Below, one piece after another: positions 43,851-51,697 of a DNA stretch of 64,000 nucleotides. Source of the DNA: Acetobacterium paludosum (GTDB lineage Bacteria > Bacillota > Clostridia > Eubacteriales > Eubacteriaceae); NCBI RefSeq assembly GCF_008086595.1, contig NZ_RXYA01000002.1, positions 186,001 to 250,000 on the forward strand, read 5' to 3'. The position numbers and the translations under genes are program-made. Position 1 is the first letter of the stretch. Each line of letters opens with the position of its first letter. Under the pieces are notes generated by a model. That model was not told where the DNA came from and did no database searches. It worked only from the letters and a program-made list of their open reading frames with translations.

Positions 43851-44645
43851 ATGTCTATCGTCCAAGATATCATACAAGGATATGATCATATTTTCAAAAG
43901 TAAAAAAGATTGCCCGTTTGAAGTTATTGTAACTGACAATATTTATTCAGACAGGTTCGAATTATGCAATACAATGAGTGAACAAATGGATGTGGAAGGA
44001 TCTGAACCGGAGCTTCAAAATAGCAATGAACTGTTAGTGCTGCCGGATGAACAAAATTCAATGTTTTTGTTGTTGATCCGGCAGGATCATTTTAATGAAA
44101 GCGGTGTTTATTCTCAGACAATCGCCTACGAATATACTCATGCAATCGATTATTTCGAGTGCAAAAACAAATATAATATCGTCAACCTGAGAAAGGATTC
44201 ATTTCCTGATCATGATTGTTTTCAATTTGTTTCGGAAGTTAGAGCCAGTTTTAGGGGTCCGACACTATTCTATCACCTGACAAATGCTGATAAAGACGCT
44301 TTAGTTTTTGCCTATATCAGTAAGTTAGTACCCGCCTACGAAAAAATACTAACCGGTGATCTCTCTGAAAACATGTATGACCTTGCTCAATTCTACGGTC
44401 AGTATCTTGCCATCAGATGCTATATCAATGCACCCCTCAGTCTGCCGGGATACATCACCCATTCCTTCGCGGGAGATTTACTGCTACAGCTCAATAAAAA
44501 CATCGGCGATACAAATATTTTTGATAATTATGAATCACTTAGTGTTGCTTACAGCGATTTTATTAATAAAAAAACACAAGGAACCCCCAACCCGCTTTTA
44601 GCTATGGTTCACGATCATTCTCATTGTGGGTGTAACCATTCTTGA
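43851..44645 (+). CDS. uncharacterised protein with a degenerate gluzincin-like motif and a His/Cys tail
   Basis: 264 residues, cytoplasmic. The segment QTIAYEYTHAIDYFE resembles the zinc peptidase signature HExxHAID, but the first histidine is tyrosine, so catalysis is doubtful. The C-terminus, HDHSHCGCNHS, is dense in histidine and cysteine and probably binds metal. The rest is helical with no other motif. GAGGAGG precedes the ATG, and a strong hairpin follows. It may be an inactive peptidase relative turned metal sensor or carrier; that is inference. Confidence 0.6.
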   Translation: MSIVQDIIQGYDHIFKSKKDCPFEVIVTDNIYSDRFELCNTMSEQMDVEGSEPELQNSNELLVLPDEQNSMFLLLIRQDHFNESGVYSQTIAYEYTHAIDYFECKNKYNIVNLRKDSFPDHDCFQFVSEVRASFRGPTLFYHLTNADKDALVFAYISKLVPAYEKILTGDLSENMYDLAQFYGQYLAIRCYINAPLSLPGYITHSFAGDLLLQLNKNIGDTNIFDNYESLSVAYSDFINKKTQGTPNPLLAMVHDHSHCGCNHS

Positions 44646-44695
44646 ACCGCTCCCAGTCAAGTAGACAAAATAAATAATTATAAATGAATATGTGT

Positions 44696-44727
44696 GCCGC
44701 CAATCATATTCATTTATGATTGGCGGC
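44696..44727 (+). terminator. 12-bp perfect stem-loop after the peptidase-like gene
   Basis: GCCGCCAATCAT (44696-44707) and its exact complement (44716-44727). The T content after the stem is low (ATTCTTATG), so it may terminate weakly or stabilise the transcript end. Confidence 0.6.
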
Positions 44728-44731
44728 ATTC

Positions 44732-45075
44732 TTATGCAACAGATCCCAGATAACCCCTGTATTCGAGTGGGGGCATACAATTCAGACGCTTCTGATAACG
44801 ATGGTTATTGTAATAGTCGATATAGTTTTCGATAGCATACTTTAATTCTTCATAGGTGTCAATTTTTTGAGATAGTACATCTCCGATTCCAGCTTATTTA
44901 TTGAGAACATAACTGTTTTTAACAATTGGTTTTAAACCGTCAATTCCTGAGTCATTATAATTGCAAATCCATTGATGGATTGTCGTTTTACTTATTCCCA
45001 ACATCCGGGTTTGATTGTGAATCGGATCTATGCTATTTACAATTGTTTGATGCACTTTTAATTTTTCTTCTAGTA
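44732..45075 (-). mobile_element. relic of an IS3-family (IS150-like) insertion sequence
   Basis: Two pieces remain on the minus strand. At 44732-44860 the C-terminal end of an OrfB transposase is readable: TYEELKYAIENYIDYYNNHR, then YQKRLNCMPPLEYRG; just upstream MYYLKKL continues it in another frame, so a frameshift is present. At 44894-45075 an OrfA-like helix-turn-helix piece reads LGISKTTIHQWICNYNDSG. The central integrase core is deleted. A possible outer end, TAGACTGTTCACTATAGGG, lies near 45140, but no matching opposite end was found. Confidence 0.8.
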
Positions 45076-45300
45076 TATTTTTGCTTTTTCTTTCGATAAA
45101 AAATATGCCCCACCTTGTAATAAACAGTTTTTTTTATTTAGACTGTTCACTATAGGGAGAGCATATTATAATTTTAAGTATACAAAAAATAAAGTGTAGA
45201 TATTATAAAATAAAATAAAACTCCCAATAAAAATATCATTATTATTTTGCTTTTTTTCATTTTAAACACTTCAAACTAATTCTCTTTATTGTAAAATAGA

Positions 45301-45627
45301 TTACCAACTGCCACCGCCTTCACCTAAATAAATCGAAGTAACTCCTGGATTTGCGAAGTAATTTGCCAACGCATCAGCTACCCAATCTGCACTACTTTGT
45401 CCACTTGCAAATACGACTACTCCATCAACAATAAATCCAACAAAAATCCCTCCAACAAAAACAAGAACTGATTCAGCTGATTCAGTAGTCATTACTTCGT
45501 TATTGGAAGTTTTGTTTTTTATCATGTTGTCTTGAGAATTACTAGCAAAAGCTACGCTTGGTAAAACTGTACTCAAAATTAAAACCGCAACTAAAAAACT
45601 TGAAATTTTCTTACTGATTTTTTCCAA
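45301..45627 (-). CDS. secreted hydrophobic peptide precursor ending in GGGSW
   Basis: 108 residues from a TTG start that lies seven bases after a perfect AGGAGG. The signal peptide ends near VAFA-SN (residue 29). The mature part of about 79 residues has a polar stretch, a glycine-patterned hydrophobic segment (VLVFVGGIFVGFIVDGVVVF) and a tail ending GEGGGSW. Size and composition resemble bacteriocin-like or envelope-active peptides, but no immunity or transport gene is adjacent. The last five residues equal those of the DUF2207 protein at 41745. Confidence 0.65.
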   Translation of the reverse strand: MEKISKKISSFLVAVLILSTVLPSVAFASNSQDNMIKNKTSNNEVMTTESAESVLVFVGGIFVGFIVDGVVVFASGQSSADWVADALANYFANPGVTSIYLGEGGGSW

Positions 45628-46484
45628 AATTCATCCTCCTAACTCTTTATTTTTATTTTGTATACTATAAAATTCATACTGCAATATTTTTTAAAACCCT
45701 ATTTTCGTATTATGTGTCTTCTTACTTTTATTTGTTTAGCTCTCTAACATCACTGCTAAGGTATTTTAACCCGCATCATTATTCACAAAAATAAAATAGC
45801 AAACATATATTTATTATTAAACATATGCCTTTAAATGCACCTAGTCAAGTTCTATTTCATGATTATCTTATTTGTTCGCCTATGGTGATAGCTCAACGTA
45901 TTGAAAGATTACCGGATATGATCAACGATATTATCCAGTTGTTCCATTTGTACTCTTTCTTCTTCTCGTCCAAACACATCTAACTGGATGCGCAAAGATC
46001 GCATATCTGAGCTGAAGTTATAGTTTTGTTTCAGGCAGCCTCGGAAATTTAATTATTTTTTGTATTTGTAAATTTAGTTAAAACCATTGAAATGAAATTA
46101 GTTGTAAGAATAACCGCTACCAATTAGTGATAAACGGTACCTATTCGAAATATATCGTGCAAGCTTGTCAAGACGGAGTTTGTGAATCAATAGATCGTAT
46201 CTTTTTCGAACTCCGGACAATGATGATGGGTCACATAATTCATGTATATCGATCGGTTGGTAAAACGATGCTTAAAAGATAATCAAAAACCGAAATCACC
46301 GGAAAGCTTCTGGTTTTGTAGGCATTGCATGTTTTTAAATGTGAGCTTACCTGATATTTTTTTCAAAATACGCGCCACTAGTTTAGAATTGGAATTTAAG
46401 TCTGTATTAGTTTGTGTTATAATTTTCATAACATGAACCTCAAGTTAATTATTTATGTGCAAAGTTTGAGTTAATCATACAAAA
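45628..46484. other. gene-poor stretch with one possible gene relic
   Basis: On the minus strand 45909-46048 reads as a C-terminal protein fragment (SSDMRSLRIQLDVFGREEER, ending NIVDHIR) that lacks a start and is blocked by a stop upstream. Its family is not recognised. The rest, including a plus-strand frame at 46242-46436, has no ribosome site or recognisable motif. Confidence 0.4.
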
Positions 46485-46523
46485 AAAATAGAAATCGCAG
46501 ATCATCTGTTATCTGCGATTTCT
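46482..46523 (-). terminator. intrinsic terminator downstream of the lone CheW gene
   Basis: AGAAATCGCAGAT (46490-46502) pairs with 46511-46523; on the minus strand the stem is followed by ATTTTTTTT. It lies about 217 bases after the CheW stop. Confidence 0.8.
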
Positions 46524-46739
46524 ATTTCAGGAATGAAAATAAAGGGAGGCTTATTTGTTTCCTTACTGTTGATAATAAGCCTAAAATCTTTAACTATTCT
46601 GTAAATTATATGAATTGGCAAAAAATTAAGAAAACGCTAAGCTTGTGCCAGCGCTTCACTTGACTTTTTACCACTCTCCCAAAAGCAAAGTATTTCTTTT
46701 CGATACTTTTACCCTTCATTCACGAATCTTCTCGTCATT

Positions 46740-47246
46740 TTAAACGACTTCTTCAAACAATTCCTCAACGACTTGCATTTCAGCGCTTTTCAGGAGGCTT
46801 TTACAATCCAGAAGCAACTGAATCTTTCCTTCGGCTTTTCCAAAACCCTTAACATAGTGGTTTGTGAAACCAGTTATTTTTGATGGCGGGGGAGCAATTT
46901 CTTCATCATTGATCGTTAGCATATCTTCAACGTCGTCGACAATCAAGCCAAAAGAAACCGCATCGATACTAATAACAATAATACTAGTTTTTTCATCATA
47001 ATCTATCGGTTCAATGCCAAATTTCAGCCGACCATCAATGGCTGGTATAATTACACCTCTTAAATTAACGATCCCTTTTATATAAGCAGGAGCTTCCGGA
47101 ACACTTGTAATTAATTGCATGCCAACGATTTCAGTCACATATTTAGTTTCAACCGCAAAAACTTCTTCTCCTAAGTGAAAAGTTAAGTATCTGCCGTGCT
47201 GATTCTCTTCTTTTATGTGGTCTTCTTGACCACTATTATCAGTCAT
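46740..47246 (-). CDS. cheW: CheW-like chemotaxis coupling protein (stand-alone)
   Basis: 168 residues: a 20-residue acidic N-terminus, then a complete CheW fold with GRYLTFHLGEEVFAVETKYV, IKGIVNLRGVIIPAIDGRLK and the DDVEDMLTI segment. It should link chemoreceptors to CheA. ATG 47246 follows AAAGGAAAATTTG. It lies alone, 11 kb from the main chemotaxis operon, and resembles the cheW product at 57533. Confidence 0.92.
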   Translation of the reverse strand: MTDNSGQEDHIKEENQHGRYLTFHLGEEVFAVETKYVTEIVGMQLITSVPEAPAYIKGIVNLRGVIIPAIDGRLKFGIEPIDYDEKTSIIVISIDAVSFGLIVDDVEDMLTINDEEIAPPPSKITGFTNHYVKGFGKAEGKIQLLLDCKSLLKSAEMQVVEELFEEVV

Positions 47247-47423
47247 CAAATTTTCCTTTCATCGCTATAGCAAGCGCTTTCTTATTTTACATATAGTTAT
47301 ATTGTAAGTTGTAAACCTTATCATTGATTTTACACTATAATTTCAGTTATTAACAGATAAATAATAGCGAGACAAAAGTAATATTTTATTTTTCAATGTT
47401 TATTACATCACTTATACACTGTT

Positions 47424-47525
47424 CAGCGTGCTGAAACTTTTATCGGAGTAATCTTTCTCGATCTGGATGCGTTTAAATCGGCGAATGACACCATGGGCCA
47501 TAATGCCAGGGTCGCCGTTTATCCC
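47424..47525 (+). pseudogene. GGDEF-domain fragment
   Basis: Translated on the plus strand this stretch reads QRAETFIGVIFLDLDAFKSA followed by NDTMGHNA, the conserved middle of a GGDEF domain (LDLDxFKxxNDxxGH). It has no start codon context and the GGDEF motif itself is lost. A leftover of a diguanylate cyclase gene. Confidence 0.75.
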
Positions 47526-47549
47526 ATTGAAGTGAATCGTCGGATGTGT

Positions 47550-49685
47550 TTATATTTTTTTTGTATTCATGACTCTCATGGCATTAAAAATGGCAATCAG
47601 AGCTACTCCGACATCAGCAAATACAGCTTCCCACATTGATGCTAAACCCAATGCCCCTAAGGCCAGAAATATGGTCTTTACAACCAATGCAAAAACGATA
47701 TTCTGAAAAACGATGACCCTCGTTCTTTTGGCTATTCGTATTGCTGATGCTATCTTTGATGGCTCGTCAGTCATGATGACAATATCGGCGGCTTCAATCG
47801 CAGCATCCGATCCCAAACAGCCCATCGCCACTCCAATATCGGCTCTTGCCAGTACCGGTGCGTCGTTGATCCCATCGCCGACGAAAACAAGCTTCCCTTT
47901 CGGAGTTTTTTTGCTTTCCAGCCATTCGAGTTTCTCAACTTTATCTTCAGGCAGTAATTCGGAATATACTTCATCGAGACCCAACTGCTTTCCGATTTTA
48001 TCACCCACACTCTTTAAATCTCCGGTGAGCATAACCGTCTTTCTGATGCCCAGAGATTTAAGCTCTTTAATGGCATGCGCTGAGTCTTCTTTAACTTCGT
48101 CTGAAATGACGATATGTCCTGCATATTTCTTGTTGATTGCAACATGTATCACCGTTCCTGAAGTCTCAACATCATCGATATGCCTTAAATTTTCATTATC
48201 CATTAATTTCGAGTTCCCTGCTAAAACTTCATTGCCGTTGATCGTTACACTTATTCCATTTCCTGCTATTTCCTGATAATTTTTGATGCGACTCTGATCA
48301 ATTTCAGCATGATAAGCATTTGTAATTGATTGTGCAATCGGATGATTTGAATAACTTTCGGCATAAGCTGCATATTCGAGAAGTTCCGCTTTTGTATAAT
48401 CATTTTGAGGATTAGTTTGCGTCACTTTGAATACGCCTTTTGTCAGCGTCCCGGTCTTATCAAAGACAACCGTTTCAACATTATTCAATGCTTCAAGATA
48501 GTTACTTCCTTTTATCAAAATACCTCTTTTAGAAGCGCCGCCGATACCACCGAAAAATCCCAACGGTATCGAAATCACCAGGGCACATGGGCAGGATACC
48601 ACTAAGAATACCAGGGCACGATAAACCCAATCTGAGAAAACAGCTCCTGGAATCATCAGTGGCGGTATGATAGCTAACGCCAGAGCGCCAAAGACAACCA
48701 CCGGCGTATAATAGCGGGCAAACTTTGTGATAAATTGCTCTGTAGGTGCTTTTCTGTTGCTGGCATTTTCCACCAGATCCAAAATCTTTGATACCGTAGA
48801 ATCGCCAAAACTTTTTGTCACCTTAACTGTCAGAACGCCGTTCTTATTAACAAATCCACTTAAAGCATCGTGTCCCGGTTCCAACTCTCGAGGGATGGAT
48901 TCACCGGTTAATGCAGATGTATCAACCATTGAAAGTCCTTCGATAACTTTTCCGTCCAGTGGGATTTTTTCTCCCGGCTTTATCAGTATCATATCTCCGA
49001 TATTCACATCTTCCGGTGATACTTTTTGGAGTTCATTCCCTACTTTTAAATTTGCATAATCAGGTCTTATATCCATTAATGAACTGATTGATTTTCTGGA
49101 ATGATCCACTGCCATATCCTGAAATAGTTCACCAACCAGATAGAACATCATAACCGCTACCCCTTCAGGATATGCACCAACAAAGAAGGCGCCAATTGTA
49201 GCAACACTCATCAGAAAGTGCTCGCTAAACACCTGCCCTCGAGCGATTCCTTTGATTGCCCGTAAAACGATGTCGCCGCCAACAATAATATAACTGATTA
49301 AAAACAAAGTTAATTCCAGCCAATTCTGAAAATCAAAGATCAACCCGATAGCAAACAAGGCCCCCCCAATTGCGAGTTTAATGATTTGAGTTTTGCGATT
49401 ATCCCCGATTTCATGTTCGTCTTCACTGTTCTCTTTTATATTTTTTTTTGCGTTTCTGCTTTTTAAAACAACTTTTACATCCGGTTCATGTTTATGCACG
49501 ATTAATTTGACCTGATCTACAATAGTTTCCACAGCTGCATCTGCTTCTATCTCTAACGTCAGTGTCTTGTTCATGAAATTCATGGATGCATTAACTCCGC
49601 TAAGCTTATTGACTTCACACTCTATCTTGGATGCACAGCTGGCGCAGTTTAATCCTTCAAGTATCAGTTCTCTTTTTAGCATCAT
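47550..49685 (-). CDS. cadA: Cd2+/Zn2+/Pb2+-exporting P1B-type ATPase
   Basis: 711 residues. One N-terminal HMA domain with GLNCASCASKIE binds metal; the membrane metal site is SCPCAL; ALTGES, DKTGTLTKG, SNHPIAQS, MLTGD and GDGINDAP complete the pump. The CPC motif with a CadA-like layout, plus the CadC-type repressor in front, points to Cd/Zn/Pb efflux rather than copper. The start overlaps the cadC stop as ATGA, with GGGAGG upstream. Confidence 0.95.
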   Translation of the reverse strand: MMLKRELILEGLNCASCASKIECEVNKLSGVNASMNFMNKTLTLEIEADAAVETIVDQVKLIVHKHEPDVKVVLKSRNAKKNIKENSEDEHEIGDNRKTQIIKLAIGGALFAIGLIFDFQNWLELTLFLISYIIVGGDIVLRAIKGIARGQVFSEHFLMSVATIGAFFVGAYPEGVAVMMFYLVGELFQDMAVDHSRKSISSLMDIRPDYANLKVGNELQKVSPEDVNIGDMILIKPGEKIPLDGKVIEGLSMVDTSALTGESIPRELEPGHDALSGFVNKNGVLTVKVTKSFGDSTVSKILDLVENASNRKAPTEQFITKFARYYTPVVVFGALALAIIPPLMIPGAVFSDWVYRALVFLVVSCPCALVISIPLGFFGGIGGASKRGILIKGSNYLEALNNVETVVFDKTGTLTKGVFKVTQTNPQNDYTKAELLEYAAYAESYSNHPIAQSITNAYHAEIDQSRIKNYQEIAGNGISVTINGNEVLAGNSKLMDNENLRHIDDVETSGTVIHVAINKKYAGHIVISDEVKEDSAHAIKELKSLGIRKTVMLTGDLKSVGDKIGKQLGLDEVYSELLPEDKVEKLEWLESKKTPKGKLVFVGDGINDAPVLARADIGVAMGCLGSDAAIEAADIVIMTDEPSKIASAIRIAKRTRVIVFQNIVFALVVKTIFLALGALGLASMWEAVFADVGVALIAIFNAMRVMNTKKI

Positions 49686-50062
49686 TGATCCTCCCTTAAT
49701 TCTAGAATATGCGTCAATCCCTGGTTAAATATTTGTTTGACATGTTCATCATCTAAAGAGTAGAAAACAATTTTTCCTGCTCTTCTGTTTTTAACCAGAT
49801 CCGCCTGTTTTAGGACTCTAAGTTGGTGAGATACCGCTGATTGGGTCATGTTCAATAAAAATGCAATATCACACACACACATTTCAGCTTCATCCAGCGC
49901 CCAGAGTATTTTAATTCTTGTGGAATCTCCAAATACTTTGAATAATTCTGCGAGATCATATAACGTCTCTTCCTGGGGCATTTTATTTTTTACCTGTTTT
50001 ACAATATCTTCATGAATCACGTCACAGTCACACCGTTCAATCGGTTGTACTTTATTAGCCAT
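49682..50062 (-). CDS. cadC: ArsR/SmtB-family metal-sensing repressor, CadC type
   Basis: 126 residues, winged helix. Metal ligands typical of CadC are present: an N-terminal CDCDVIH and the helix-4 motif EMCVCDIAFLL. The recognition helix is MTQSAVSHQLRVLKQADLV. It should leave DNA when Cd, Zn or Pb binds, releasing the cadA efflux gene it overlaps by four bases. The promoter upstream carries two inverted repeats suited as operators. Confidence 0.94.
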   Translation of the reverse strand: MANKVQPIERCDCDVIHEDIVKQVKNKMPQEETLYDLAELFKVFGDSTRIKILWALDEAEMCVCDIAFLLNMTQSAVSHQLRVLKQADLVKNRRAGKIVFYSLDDEHVKQIFNQGLTHILELREDQ

Positions 50063-50090
50063 CTTATCACCTCATTTTTTATATGAACAG

Positions 50091-50172
50091 TTGAACAATC
50101 GTTCAATTATTCATACTGTTATTATAGCTCAGCTATTCTGGGTTTGTCAACAAATAAATGAATAATTGTTCA
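50091..50172 (-). promoter_or_regulatory. cadCA promoter with two palindromic operators
   Basis: On the minus strand TTGACA (50145-50150) and TATAAT (50121-50126) are 18 bases apart. TTGAAC-AATC-GTTCAA (50091-50106) lies just downstream of the start of transcription, and TGAATAATTGTTCA (50159-50172) just upstream of the -35. Both have the half-site TGAA-TTCA spacing of ArsR/SmtB operators. Confidence 0.8.
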
Positions 50173-50320
50173 TATGTTCATATGATAAGTTGAACTAGCA
50201 CCAGCACAAAATTACTTCCAAGCTCACTGTATAGGCTAATAACTGTTGCATAAAAAAGCGCTCATTATAAAAGATATAATGAGCACAACTTGTTAGAATC
50301 TTTTTTTAAACGTATCCATA

Positions 50321-50917
50321 TCAACATGATTGGGGTCTTTTTAGAATCACATCTAGCCACTTTTTACCTTCTCGACCTACCCGAGCATCATTGGCTACAA
50401 GCGTCTCAATGAGTTGCAGTTCTTTTAAAAGGTTTACTAATGTCATCATACTTTTTTCATTTAAATCCGTAAAATAACGGCCATTGCGTTCTCCTTCAAA
50501 ACGGCCGTATTTAAATGATGCAAATAAATAGCCGCCTGGCTTTAATGCTTGTGATACTTTTTCGAAAATTCCAGGCATATCATCAAATGGAACATGCAAA
50601 AGTGAAGCGCATGCCCATATACCATCAAATTCGTGACTGTAGTCTAATTTTTCAAAAGTCTTGCAAACAACTTCTTGTCCGATAATTTCACTTGCCAATT
50701 TACAGCATTCCATCGACCCATCCATTGCGCAAACAGAATAGCCTTTTTCTATAAACAACTTGCTGTCGCGACCAGATCCGCACCCCAAATCCAGAATGCT
50801 TGCATTTTCCGGTATATATTTTAGAAAGAATTGATAGACGTCGGACATATTTGTATTCAGTGTCGCATCAATAAAATCTTTTGCTGTATTATTGTAGTAT
50901 CTCAATGTCTTATTCAT
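50321..50917 (-). CDS. class I SAM-dependent methyltransferase
   Basis: 198 residues with the SAM site ILDLGCGSGRDSKLF, the acidic loop CAMDGS, post-II WACASLLHVPFDDM and LKPGGYLFASF. The RDSKLFIEKGY and LLHVPF features resemble small TehB/UbiE-type methyltransferases often annotated for tellurite or small-molecule methylation. Substrate unknown. It lies apart from its neighbours with no shared transcript evident. Confidence 0.9.
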   Translation of the reverse strand: MNKTLRYYNNTAKDFIDATLNTNMSDVYQFFLKYIPENASILDLGCGSGRDSKLFIEKGYSVCAMDGSMECCKLASEIIGQEVVCKTFEKLDYSHEFDGIWACASLLHVPFDDMPGIFEKVSQALKPGGYLFASFKYGRFEGERNGRYFTDLNEKSMMTLVNLLKELQLIETLVANDARVGREGKKWLDVILKRPQSC

Positions 50918-51286
50918 TTTAAATCTCCCATATTTAATGAATCGCTTTTATTAATAAATCACTTCACAATATTTTTTAAATCCTCCTCCTTTCATGTTAT
51001 CGTTTACCTTCTGACAAAAAGTCGACCTAAAATAATTGTATTGTTATCATTGCTGTTTTTATCTTAAAAAGGTTCTTTTAAAAGCAATTGTCCAGCTTAT
51101 AATCAAAATCTATTTTTATTCTTTAATTTCTCTTTTATTTTACTCTATAATTCTTTTTTTTTCAATAACTAAAAAAGCAAGGCTCCCAAAAATGGAATTC
51201 CATTTTGAGCGCCTTAACTAGCTACACTTTATTCATAATTGCTGCTGCCATTTCAATTTTATCAATTCTTTCAATATTGATCATTT
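50918..51286. other. intergenic stretch with a terminator-like hairpin
   Basis: A near-perfect inverted repeat centred on GGAATTCC (about 51177-51215, AAGGC..CCCAAAA / TTTTG..GCCTT) could end the chemotaxis operon transcript about 70 bases after its last stop. Nothing else was recognised. Confidence 0.55.
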
Positions 51287-51685
51287 CTATTTGATAAATT
51301 CAATTTTTTCCAGTACTTCAGTTATTTTTTTCATGTCCAATGGCTTATTGGCATAGGCGTTGCACCCAAAATCAAAGGCTGATTGAACAATATTCGAATC
51401 TCCTAATGCAGTGGTCATAATAATCTTTGCCTTTTCAGTTTCTTGCAAATCTTGTTGTTTTTCCAAATCCCGTATCGTTTTCAGGACTTTAACTCCGTCG
51501 ATTTTCGGCATCATGATATCCAAACAGATCAAATTATAGGGTGTTTTTTCCTGAACATTAAGCATATAGGCATCGATTGCTTCAAGACCGTCCACTACTA
51601 AATCGCACTCCCCATATTTGCTTAAAAATTTACATAAAAACTTACGACTTACCATATCATCTTCCGCAATTAAAATTCTTTTCAT
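51287..51685 (-). CDS. single-domain response regulator (CheY-like)
   Basis: 132 residues, a stand-alone receiver: AEDD (7-10), LICLDIMMPKIDG with the phosphoacceptor Asp, the T/S switch in IMTTALG and the lysine in YANKPLD. Last gene of the operon, 12 bases after the hybrid kinase. It probably receives phosphate from CheA or from the kinase's Hpt-like end and acts on a motor or other output. Confidence 0.92.
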   Translation of the reverse strand: MKRILIAEDDMVSRKFLCKFLSKYGECDLVVDGLEAIDAYMLNVQEKTPYNLICLDIMMPKIDGVKVLKTIRDLEKQQDLQETEKAKIIMTTALGDSNIVQSAFDFGCNAYANKPLDMKKITEVLEKIEFIK

Positions 51686-51697
51686 CCCACTTTCCTC

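Noticed and set aside
47713-48276. 187-residue plus-strand frame
   Set aside because: Antisense to the cadA gene; low-complexity Ser/Ile composition, no ribosome site, no motif.
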